In this document: positions 1 through 5,467 of the stretch, in pieces
Layout: each line of letters begins with the position of its first letter
Numbering within the stretch: position 1 is the stretch's first letter
Source of the DNA: Rhodospirillales bacterium
GTDB taxonomy: Bacteria > Pseudomonadota > Alphaproteobacteria > SMXQ01
Length of the DNA stretch: 6,166 nucleotides
Direction of reading: 5' to 3'
Assembly (NCBI GenBank): GCA_024638585.1
Contig: JAHEKA010000147.1
Location: 1-6,166 of the forward strand
Program-made: the position numbers and the translations under genes
The notes under the pieces: generated by a model
Seen by the model: the letters and a program-made list of their open reading frames with translations, nothing else
The model's database searches: none
Told to the model about the DNA's origin: nothing

Positions 1-361
1 CTCCCGACAAGTTGGTGGCGAGGATGTCCGGGATGAGGGATGGCCCGCCGTCCTGTCCTTCCCCGTCGTCGGCGCCCTCCCCGGAAATGCTGGCATTGGC
101 GATCACCAGGTCGATGGGCCCGGCAGCAAACGCATCTTCGATCCACCGTGCCATGCCCGGCGCGTCGGCGACGTCCTGGCGGCGCGTGTGAACCTCACTG
201 CCATGGTGCCGGCATTGGGCGGCCATTGCCTCTAGCCGCGGATGGTCGCGGCCGCCGAGATGGAGTGTCACCCCATCGCCCGCGTAAGAGGCCGCCAGCG
301 CCGCCCCGATGCCTGACGAGGCCCCGGTGATCAGGATGTTGCGCGGGTGTGCGGTGTCCAT
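1..361 (-). CDS. Short-chain dehydrogenase/reductase (SDR), N-terminal part, cut by the window edge
   Basis: This is the first 120 codons of a classical SDR, an NAD(P)-dependent oxidoreductase of unknown substrate; the C-terminal part lies beyond the left edge. The reading frame opens with MDTAHPRNILITGASSGIG. TGASSGIG (residues 12-19) is the Rossmann dinucleotide-binding loop. Arg38 after the second strand (LGGRD) suggests NADPH preference, which is inference. Asp63-Val64 fits the adenine-contacting DV motif. IANAS (87-91) sits where the family has NNAG, with Ser replacing the Gly. Asn117 in ATNLSG matches the Asn of the catalytic N-S-Y-K tetrad; the Ser, Tyr and Lys would lie outside the window. 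The start is well bounded, because an in-frame TAA lies four codons upstream of the ATG at 361. The gene diverges from yicC. It should not be called fabG: FabG is an SDR and can be found near yicC in this group, but the orientation and the variant motif do not point to it. Confidence 0.9.
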   Translation of the reverse strand, partial: MDTAHPRNILITGASSGIGAALAASYAGDGVTLHLGGRDHPRLEAMAAQCRHHGSEVHTRRQDVADAPGMARWIEDAFAAGPIDLVIANASISGEGADDGEGQDGGPSLIPDILATNLSG

Positions 362-369
362 GGCCCGAG

Positions 370-375
370 ATTAGA
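370..375 (-). promoter_or_regulatory. Weak candidate -10 element for the SDR gene
   Basis: On the minus strand TCTAAT matches five of six bases of the sigma-70 consensus TATAAT. Only 8 nt separate it from the ATG at 361, so transcription would begin at or next to the start codon. No Shine-Dalgarno sequence is visible there. The only -35-like hexamer nearby, TTGGTG at 395-400, would need a 19-nt spacer, which is too long for comfort. This is a tentative call. Confidence 0.2.
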
Positions 376-457
376 GCACGGCGCGCCCAAATCGCACCAA
401 AAGCGGTTCCTCCGGGGGGCAATTGGCCGGCCCGGACATGGCGCGGGGATTCCTGAC

Positions 458-486
458 TTGTTGCCCCAGTCCCCACAGGATATAGT
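458..486 (+). promoter_or_regulatory. Candidate sigma-70 promoter for yicC-gmk
   Basis: TTGTTG (458-463) keeps the TTG core of the -35 consensus. A spacer of exactly 17 nt separates it from TATAGT (481-486), which matches five of six -10 bases. The predicted transcription start is near 493, upstream of both possible yicC start codons (511 and 532). It lies in the otherwise featureless divergent intergenic region 362-531, where I see no terminator, RNA gene or operator that I can name. Confidence 0.45.
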
Positions 487-531
487 GGCTCAAATTCCCT
501 TTACCCCAAGATGAGCGAGATTCGCGGGACC

Positions 532-1419
532 ATGTCGATCCAAAGCATGACCGGCTTTGCCCGCGAAGAAGGCACGTTCGAATCCTACGCCTGGCGCTGG
601 GAGTTGCGCAGCGTCAACAACCGGGGGCTCGACGTCCGCGTGCGCCTGCCCTCGGGTATGGAAAGTTTCGAGATCCGCGTCCGCGACGCCGTCGGAAAGC
701 GGTTCAAACGGGGCAGTTTCAACATCTCGTTCAATCTCACCGAGACGCCGGGACTGGCGGGCTACCGCCTGAACGAAGCCCTGCTGGACCGGGTTATCGC
801 TATCGCCGAAGACGTGCGGGCCCGCACCAACGGACCACCCGCCGCGCCGGAAGGCCTATTGCGGCTGCGCGGCGTGCTCGAGCCGGAGGAGCCCGATGCC
901 GATGACGCCCACCGCACCGCGCTCGAGACCGCCATGGCGGAAAGCCTGGGTCATGCCCTGGAGAAGGTCGCCCAAGCCCGGTCCGAGGAGGGCGCGCGAT
1001 TGGTCGGGGTGCTCGAAGGGTTCCTGGGCGAGATCGAATCCCTTGCGGTCAAGGCCCGGGGTCTGGCCGCGACCCAGCCGGAAGCCATCAGCCAGCGGAT
1101 CCGCGGCCAGGTCGAGGAATTCCTTGGCGCCGATGCGGGCGTTTCCGAGGACCGGCTCGCCCAGGAGATCGCGTTGATCGTCGGCAAGGCCGACCTGCGC
1201 GAAGAGATCGACCGTCTCGATGCCCATGGCGCGCAGGCCCGGGAACTGTTGGCTGCGGGCGGCGCCATCGGGCGGCGTCTCGATTTCCTGTCTCAGGAAT
1301 TCAACCGCGAGGCCAACACACTGTGCTCCAAGGCCCAGGACCTGGAACTCACGCGGACCGGTCTGGACCTGAAGGCGGCGATCGAACAGTTCCGCGAACA
1401 GGTTCAGAATATCGAATAG
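532..1419 (+). CDS. yicC: YicC family endoribonuclease / RNase adaptor
   Basis: This is a full-length YicC/YloC family protein of 295 residues, close to the usual family length. Family members act in RNA turnover: E. coli YicC has been linked to small-RNA decay and B. subtilis YloC is reported as an endoribonuclease. The N-terminal YicC domain opens with SMTGFAR (5-11), followed by WELRSVNNRGLDVR (23-36). The C-terminal DUF1732 region has EEIDRLDAH (224-232), GRRLDFLSQEFNREANTL (247-264) and the closing REQVQNIE. The ATG at 532 is preferred because family members begin just before SMTGFAR; an in-frame ATG at 511 would add seven residues (MSEIRGT), and neither has a strong ribosome-binding site. 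The segment LRLRGVLE has Arg where relatives often have Pro. The gene is followed after 32 nt by gmk, its common partner, and both probably use the promoter at 458-486. Confidence 0.95.
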   Translation: MSIQSMTGFAREEGTFESYAWRWELRSVNNRGLDVRVRLPSGMESFEIRVRDAVGKRFKRGSFNISFNLTETPGLAGYRLNEALLDRVIAIAEDVRARTNGPPAAPEGLLRLRGVLEPEEPDADDAHRTALETAMAESLGHALEKVAQARSEEGARLVGVLEGFLGEIESLAVKARGLAATQPEAISQRIRGQVEEFLGADAGVSEDRLAQEIALIVGKADLREEIDRLDAHGAQARELLAAGGAIGRRLDFLSQEFNREANTLCSKAQDLELTRTGLDLKAAIEQFREQVQNIE

Positions 1420-1451
1420 CCGGGCCAAGGACTGCGAGGACGAACCGCTAC

Positions 1452-2090
1452 ATGAGCAATGGGGGAATAGGGCGCCGCGGGGTGATGTTGATCCTGTCCT
1501 CGCCGTCCGGCGCGGGCAAGACGACGATCTCCCGCCACCTTCTCGAGCGCGACGACAACCTTTCCATGTCGGTCTCCGTCACGACCCGGCCCAAACGGCC
1601 CGGCGAGGTGGAAGGGGTCGACTATCACTTCGTCGATCCCAGCGAATTCAATCTCATGGTCAATCGCCAGGAATTCCTGGAATACGCCAAGGTGTTCGAT
1701 CACTACTACGGGACGCCGCGCGCCACCGTGGAGACATTGATCGCCGCAGGCAGGGATGTCCTGTTCGACATCGATTGGCAGGGAACCCAGCAGCTCGTGG
1801 AGAATGCGGCCGGGGACGTGGCGACGGTGTTTATCCTGCCGCCTTCAACGTCGGAACTTGAACGGCGGCTCAAGACCCGGGCCCAGGACCCGGCAGATGT
1901 GGTGGCGGCCCGCATGGCGAAAGCCGCGGACGAGATCAGCCATTACCCCGAATACACCTACATCATCGTCAACCGGGACATCGAGGAGAGCGTTGCCGCC
2001 GTGCAGGCGATCCTGGCGGCGGAGCGGCTCAAGCGTCAGCGGCTGACCGGTTTGGGCGACGTCGTCAAGGCGTTGCGAGAAGGTCAGTAG
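1452..2090 (+). CDS. gmk: Guanylate kinase
   Basis: This is a complete 212-residue guanylate kinase, which phosphorylates GMP to GDP with ATP in the cytoplasm and so feeds GTP, dGTP and (p)ppGpp pools. The Walker A loop is SPSGAGKT (17-24), with Lys23 as the phosphate-binding lysine. The GMP-binding region contains Ser42, Arg46, Arg49 and Tyr58 (within TTRPKRPGEVEGVDYHF), then Glu77 in FLEYAKVF and Tyr86 in HYYGTPR. DIDWQG (106-111) is the acidic strand of the core, and YIIVN near the C-terminus is also typical. The ATG at 1452 was chosen because GAGGA (1436-1440) lies 11 nt upstream and because translation from any earlier in-frame start would run through the end of yicC without family similarity. 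The stop lies 26 nt from the end of the convergent rsmA, with no clear terminator between them. Confidence 0.98.
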   Translation: MSNGGIGRRGVMLILSSPSGAGKTTISRHLLERDDNLSMSVSVTTRPKRPGEVEGVDYHFVDPSEFNLMVNRQEFLEYAKVFDHYYGTPRATVETLIAAGRDVLFDIDWQGTQQLVENAAGDVATVFILPPSTSELERRLKTRAQDPADVVAARMAKAADEISHYPEYTYIIVNRDIEESVAAVQAILAAERLKRQRLTGLGDVVKALREGQ

Positions 2091-2116
2091 AGGGCTGTGC
2101 CACTTCCGGTCCCGGC

Positions 2117-3004
2117 TCAAGTCTCCGTTTCCCCGAAGGCGCGGGCAAGGGCGCAGAACTGGCCGATGTCGAGCTCCTCCGGCCGGGACTTGGGGTCGAT
2201 TCCGGCGCGCTCCAATAGGGCCACTTCTCCATCTGGACCGGCGATCTGGCGCAGGCTGGAGCGCAGCATCTTGCGGCGCTGCCCGAAAGCGGCCCGGGTC
2301 ACGGCTTCCATATCCTTCCAGCGTGCCGGTGAAAGCGGTGCCGGGCGCGGCACCAGGCGCACGACCGTTGAGGTCACTTTGGGCGGCGGCGTGAAGGCGC
2401 GGGCGCCGATATCGAAGCACGGCGTGACCTCGGTCAGCCACTGGCACATGATGCTGAGCCGGCCGTAGGCTTTGGTCCGGGGGGCGGCATAAAACCGTTC
2501 CGCGACTTCCTTTTGCACCGTCAGGACGAGGCTGTGATAGAGCGCCGGCGCGCCGGTGATCTCGCGCAGCCAATTAATGAGGAGCGCCGTCGAGATGTTG
2601 TAGGGCAGATTGCCGATGATCCGAAGCCCCGCCGGTTCGATGCCTTGGGCCCGGGCGAGGGCGGCGGCATCGGCTTCGAGGGCATCGGCATCGATCACCG
2701 CAAGCCGGCCCTTGGCCGCGGCGACCAGGGGATCGAGCGCCTCGCGGCACCGCGGGTCTTTTTCCAGGGCGATTACCCGGCCGGCGCCGGCGCTGAGGAT
2801 GGCGCGGGTTAGCCCGCCGGGGCCGGGGCCGACCTCGATGACGGTGGCGCCCTCCAACGGTCCGGACGCCCGGGCGATCCGGGCGGTGAGGTTGAGGTCG
2901 AGGAGGAAGTGTTGTCCCAGCGCCTTGCGTGCGCCGAGCTGGTGGCGGGCGATGACGTCACGCAGCGGCGGCAGCGCAGCGATGGCGGTGTCAATTTCCG
3001 GCAA
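2117..3004 (-). CDS. rsmA: 16S rRNA (adenine1518-N6/adenine1519-N6)-dimethyltransferase RsmA (KsgA)
   Basis: RsmA transfers four methyl groups from S-adenosylmethionine to two adjacent adenines in the 3' terminal hairpin of 16S rRNA, a late checkpoint in 30S assembly. From the proposed start the protein has 295 residues, slightly longer than E. coli RsmA. It shows ALGQHFLLD (28-36), SAM motif I VIEVGPGPGGLT (55-66), ALEKD (79-83) with the ribose-binding acidic residue, catalytic motif IV NLPY (132-135), VQKEVAER (163-170) and FTPPPKVTSTVV (204-215). The start is TTG at 3004. It has AAAGG 7 nt upstream, it gives an N-terminus (MPEIDTA) of sensible length, and I found no ATG or GTG near the conserved region. 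An open frame extends upstream to an ATG at 3187, but that segment lies inside pdxA and looks nothing like RsmA. The gene overlaps the pdxA end by 14 nt, so translational coupling is likely. Confidence 0.95.
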   Translation of the reverse strand: MPEIDTAIAALPPLRDVIARHQLGARKALGQHFLLDLNLTARIARASGPLEGATVIEVGPGPGGLTRAILSAGAGRVIALEKDPRCREALDPLVAAAKGRLAVIDADALEADAAALARAQGIEPAGLRIIGNLPYNISTALLINWLREITGAPALYHSLVLTVQKEVAERFYAAPRTKAYGRLSIMCQWLTEVTPCFDIGARAFTPPPKVTSTVVRLVPRPAPLSPARWKDMEAVTRAAFGQRRKMLRSSLRQIAGPDGEVALLERAGIDPKSRPEELDIGQFCALARAFGETET

Positions 3005-4031
3005 GGGCGGGCCTTTCCCGCTTGCGCTCCAACCGTTGGGCACGATTGCCGGCCATTTCCCGGGCCAGATGCAACGCTGCCAGCAGACTGTCGACCCGGG
3101 CGATGCCCTGACCCGCGATTTCAAAGGCCGTGCCATGATCGGGCGAGGTGCGGATGATGGGCAGGCCCAGGGTAATGTCGACGCCATGATCGAAGTCGAT
3201 GGTCTTCAGCGGGATCAGGGCTTGGTCGTGATACATGCAGAGCACCGCGTCGTACTCCGCACGCGCCCGGTCATGGAACAGGCTGTCGGCGGGCAGGGGG
3301 CCGGTCGCCATCAACCCCTCGGCGCGGAGCTGATCCACTGCCGGAGCGATGATGTCCAAGTCTTCGCGTCCCAGCATGCCGTCTTCGCCGGCATGGGGGT
3401 TGAGGCCCGCAACCGCAATTCGCGGGGCGGGAATGGCAAAATCCTCTACAAGGGCCCGCGCGGCGACGCGCCCGGCGGCGGCGATCGCATCGCTGGTGAG
3501 CGCGCCGATGGCTTGGCCGAGGGGCGCGTGAATGGTGACCGGCACGACCCGGAGCCCGGGACAGGCCAGCATCATCACCGGATGCGCGACCCCCGTCAGC
3601 TCGCCAAGATATTCCGTGTGTCCGGGATGGGGAAACCCGGCATCCGCCAGCACTTTCTTGTTGATCGGGTTGGTGATCACGCCGGCCGCCGTGCCGGCCT
3701 GGGCCGCCGCCACCGCCCGCGAGATCGAACCAAGCACCGCCGCGGCGTTGGCTGGATGGGGACGGCCCGGGGGAACCGCGACCGCCACGGGCTGCGGCAA
3801 GACCGGGAGGGCAGTGGCGAAGATTGCCGCCGCGTCGCCCGGCTCCGCAATCGTTTGGATGGGCACGTCGAGATTCAGGTCGTGGGCTATGGCTGCCAGC
3901 CGTTCCGGATCGTCGATCACAAAGAACGACCTATCCCTGCAGCGTTCCGCCTGCCATGCCTTGAGGGTGATTTCCCCGCCGATGCCGGCCGGTTCCCCCA
4001 TGGTCAGGGCGAGGGGAAGGCCCATCGGCAT
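2991..4031 (-). CDS. pdxA: 4-hydroxythreonine-4-phosphate dehydrogenase
   Basis: PdxA oxidises 4-phosphohydroxy-L-threonine with NAD(P). Its product decarboxylates to the aminoketone that PdxJ condenses with deoxyxylulose phosphate to form pyridoxine phosphate (vitamin B6). The 346-residue protein is of normal family length and shows every expected motif: GEPAGIG (12-18), TNPINKK (120-126), HPGHTE (135-140), HAPL with His168, NPHAGEDG with His213 and YHDQ with His268. These three histidines match the divalent-metal ligands of E. coli PdxA (166, 211, 266). A conserved C-terminal block with TSPDHGTAFEIAG follows. The start is uncertain by a few codons: the junction with surA reads GTGATGCCGATG, offering GTG at 4034, ATG at 4031 and ATG at 4025. 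I chose 4031, which overlaps the surA stop (TGATG); no strong Shine-Dalgarno is visible, consistent with coupling to surA. It overlaps rsmA by 14 nt downstream. Confidence 0.96.
   Translation of the reverse strand: MPMGLPLALTMGEPAGIGGEITLKAWQAERCRDRSFFVIDDPERLAAIAHDLNLDVPIQTIAEPGDAAAIFATALPVLPQPVAVAVPPGRPHPANAAAVLGSISRAVAAAQAGTAAGVITNPINKKVLADAGFPHPGHTEYLGELTGVAHPVMMLACPGLRVVPVTIHAPLGQAIGALTSDAIAAAGRVAARALVEDFAIPAPRIAVAGLNPHAGEDGMLGREDLDIIAPAVDQLRAEGLMATGPLPADSLFHDRARAEYDAVLCMYHDQALIPLKTIDFDHGVDITLGLPIIRTSPDHGTAFEIAGQGIARVDSLLAALHLAREMAGNRAQRLERKRERPALAGN
3002..3024 (-). promoter_or_regulatory. rsmA initiation region: Shine-Dalgarno in a potential hairpin loop
   Basis: In the minus-strand RNA, GCGGG (3021-3017) can pair with CCCGC (3011-3007) around a 5-nt loop, AAAGG, which is the Shine-Dalgarno of rsmA (3016-3012). 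CAA (3024-3022) can also pair with the TTG start codon (3004-3002) across a 2-nt bulge. The element lies wholly within the last codons of pdxA, so ribosomes finishing pdxA would melt it. The sequence and pairings are seen directly; any regulatory role is inference. Confidence 0.4.
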
Positions 4032-5386
4032 CACCGAAAGGTCCGGAATTCGATGAGGGCGGCCTGGCGAAGGTCCCTGAGGTGGCGCCTTGCGCGCGCC
4101 TCCAGTTGGCGGCCCTGAAGGATCACGCGGATGCGGGCTCGGGTCGGCAACGTGCTTTTCTGCTCCGACCGGTCGCAGACCATGATGACCCGGAATCCGG
4201 CTTTGGTCCGTTGCGGCTCCGAGGCAACTCCGACGGGCAAGGACAGGACGGTCTTTCTGATTCCCGGGGGAAGCTCTCTGACCTTGACGCGGCCCAGGTT
4301 GCCCGACAGCGTGGATCCCAGTTCGCGGGACACGCTGGAAAAATCAGCGCAGCCTTTTGCCGTATCCTTGATGGTCCGCGCCAGGGAGGCTTGGCTATCC
4401 CAGTCGGATTTCGGCGCTTTCTGGGGAACCGGCAGCAGGATTTGGCGCAACACCACGGTGGCGTCTTCCGATGTCGCCCCCGGGGCGCGGCGTTCGCGCA
4501 GCAGGACGATGTGATAGCCGGCGGTCGTGCGGATCGGCCTGGTCGTGGCATTGGGCGGGATTTTGGCCAGCTCCGCTTCAACTTCCGGGGGCAGTTCACC
4601 GGGTTGGACCCAGCCGATATTGCCCCCCGAAGGGGCCGACGCACTTTGTGAGAATTGACGTGCCAGCAAGGCGAAACTCGCGCCCTGTTGGAGTTCCTTG
4701 ATGATGCGCTCGGCGTTCTGGCGCACGGCGGGTTCGTCATTGGGGTCGTCCACCGGAAGGAAGATCTCCGCCGCCAGATGGCGGGGCTTGTTCATCGACT
4801 CCTTGAATTGCGCAAGGGTTTTGTCGATTTCCTCGTTGGTGATGATGACCGTCCTCAGAAACTTGCGACGGATGACGGCGGGCCAGCCAATCGCCGCCTT
4901 GACCTGTCGTGCCAAGGATTCGGGCGCGATCCCACGGGATTTCAGGAACGGGATAAGCTGTCCCGCGGGCAGCCGGTTCTGCTGTTCCACCCGCCGGTAG
5001 GCCCGGTCGATCTCCGCCTTGGTGACGTTGATGTTGAAATTCTTGATTTCCTGGAGCTGGAGGGTTTCGTCCACCAGGGCGCGCAACACTCTGGGCGCCA
5101 GTCCGCGCCGGGTTTCGATATTGTCCTTCAGGCTTGAGAGGCGAATGATGAAGTTGAGACGCTGGTTGAGGTCGAAGGCCGAGATCGGCTCGTCGTTGAC
5201 GACCGCGAGGATCCTGAGAACCGCGGTCGGCCGTTTCGCGGTCTTGTCCTGGGCCGCCGCTGGTCCGCCTCCGAGGGCGAAGCCGAGGAGGGTGGCGGCC
5301 AGCCCAAGGCCGAGCTTCCCCACAATGCCGCCCGATGGGCCGCGCCGATTACGTCTCTGTTCTGTCCCGAGCGAATACTGCGCCAT
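4031..5386 (-). CDS. surA: SurA-type periplasmic chaperone / peptidyl-prolyl isomerase
   Basis: SurA escorts unfolded outer-membrane proteins across the periplasm to the BAM complex, and LptD is one of its best-known clients. The 451-residue protein begins with a positively charged stretch (RRNRR, 11-15) and a hydrophobic segment (about 24-41), ending in GPAAAQ, so signal peptidase cleavage after Ala45 is likely. A SurA N-terminal chaperone domain follows (about 57-195). The first parvulin-like domain spans about 203-298 (ASFALLARQFSQ, GGNIGWVQPGELPP, TAGYHIVLL). The second spans about 311-406 (LRQILLPVP, SGNLGRVKVRELPP, KAGFRVIMVCDR). Active-site histidines are mostly absent. The only cysteines are 346 and 404, both in the second domain. 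The ATG at 5386 is the first in-frame start, but its nearest purine-rich site (AGAAGGA, 5407-5401) is 14 nt away. GTG at 5323 would give a shorter, compact signal peptide (MGKLGLGLAATLLGFALGG) and is a real alternative. pdxA overlaps its stop codon. Confidence 0.93.
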   Translation of the reverse strand: MAQYSLGTEQRRNRRGPSGGIVGKLGLGLAATLLGFALGGGPAAAQDKTAKRPTAVLRILAVVNDEPISAFDLNQRLNFIIRLSSLKDNIETRRGLAPRVLRALVDETLQLQEIKNFNINVTKAEIDRAYRRVEQQNRLPAGQLIPFLKSRGIAPESLARQVKAAIGWPAVIRRKFLRTVIITNEEIDKTLAQFKESMNKPRHLAAEIFLPVDDPNDEPAVRQNAERIIKELQQGASFALLARQFSQSASAPSGGNIGWVQPGELPPEVEAELAKIPPNATTRPIRTTAGYHIVLLRERRAPGATSEDATVVLRQILLPVPQKAPKSDWDSQASLARTIKDTAKGCADFSSVSRELGSTLSGNLGRVKVRELPPGIRKTVLSLPVGVASEPQRTKAGFRVIMVCDRSEQKSTLPTRARIRVILQGRQLEARARRHLRDLRQAALIEFRTFR

Positions 5387-5411
5387 GGGTCTAACCCGAA
5401 TCCTTCTCTCA

Positions 5412-5434
5412 TCACGGGCCGATAGGGCCCATGA
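5412..5434 (-). promoter_or_regulatory. Hairpin in the surA leader
   Basis: In the minus-strand RNA, UCAUGGGCC pairs with GGCCCGUGA around a 5-nt loop, CUAUC. That is a 9-bp stem with one G-U pair. The G-U pair becomes a C/A mismatch on the opposite strand, so the structure is better formed in the surA-sense transcript. No run of U follows, so it is not an intrinsic terminator. It lies between the lptD stop and the surA start, at or near the 5' end of the transcript predicted from the promoter at 5440-5467. Possible roles are mRNA stabilisation or partial attenuation; both are inference. Confidence 0.4.
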
Positions 5435-5439
5435 GTCAA

Positions 5440-5467
5440 CATATAGCCGGTCGGCCCAGATGTTCAA
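5440..5467 (-). promoter_or_regulatory. Candidate promoter for surA-pdxA-rsmA
   Basis: On the minus strand TTGAAC (5467-5462, overlapping the lptD stop codon) is followed after 16 nt by TATATG (5445-5440). Each hexamer matches four of six consensus bases, including the key TTG and TATA. Transcription would start near 5433, giving a leader of about 47 nt to the ATG at 5386. An internal promoter after lptD is reasonable, since surA is needed at its own level, but the match is only moderate. Confidence 0.3.

Noticed and set aside
411..436. Inverted bases TCCGGG...CCCGGA, with CAATTG and GGCCGGCC palindromes between them, in the divergent intergenic region
   Set aside because: The arms are only 6 bp, the inner bases do not extend the stem, and no U-tract follows. 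In such GC-rich DNA this is not enough to call an operator or terminator.
1667..1680. A 14-bp perfect palindrome, CCAGGAATTCCTGG, with AGGAATTC also near 1115 and 1293
   Set aside because: All copies lie in coding sequence for Gln/Glu-Glu-Phe(-Leu) in gmk and yicC. Shared codon choice explains the repeats, and spacing and context differ.
2097..2116. Possible terminator around CCGGTCCCGG after gmk
   Set aside because: The self-complementary bases leave almost no loop, and neither strand has a U-tract after them.
3005..3187. N-terminal extension of rsmA to an ATG at 3187
   Set aside because: The added 61 residues lie wholly inside pdxA and do not resemble RsmA; the TTG at 3004 with AAAGG upstream fits better.
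2610..4118. Long 502-codon plus-strand frame
   Set aside because: It runs antisense to rsmA and pdxA, is rich in Arg, Ala and Gly as GC-rich antisense frames are, and shows no recognisable domain.
5128..5442. Minus-strand frame starting MLTHGPYRP in the surA leader and running into surA in another frame
   Set aside because: It lacks a Shine-Dalgarno and its residues follow the shifted frame of the SurA signal-peptide region. A short leader peptide cannot be excluded, but nothing supports one.
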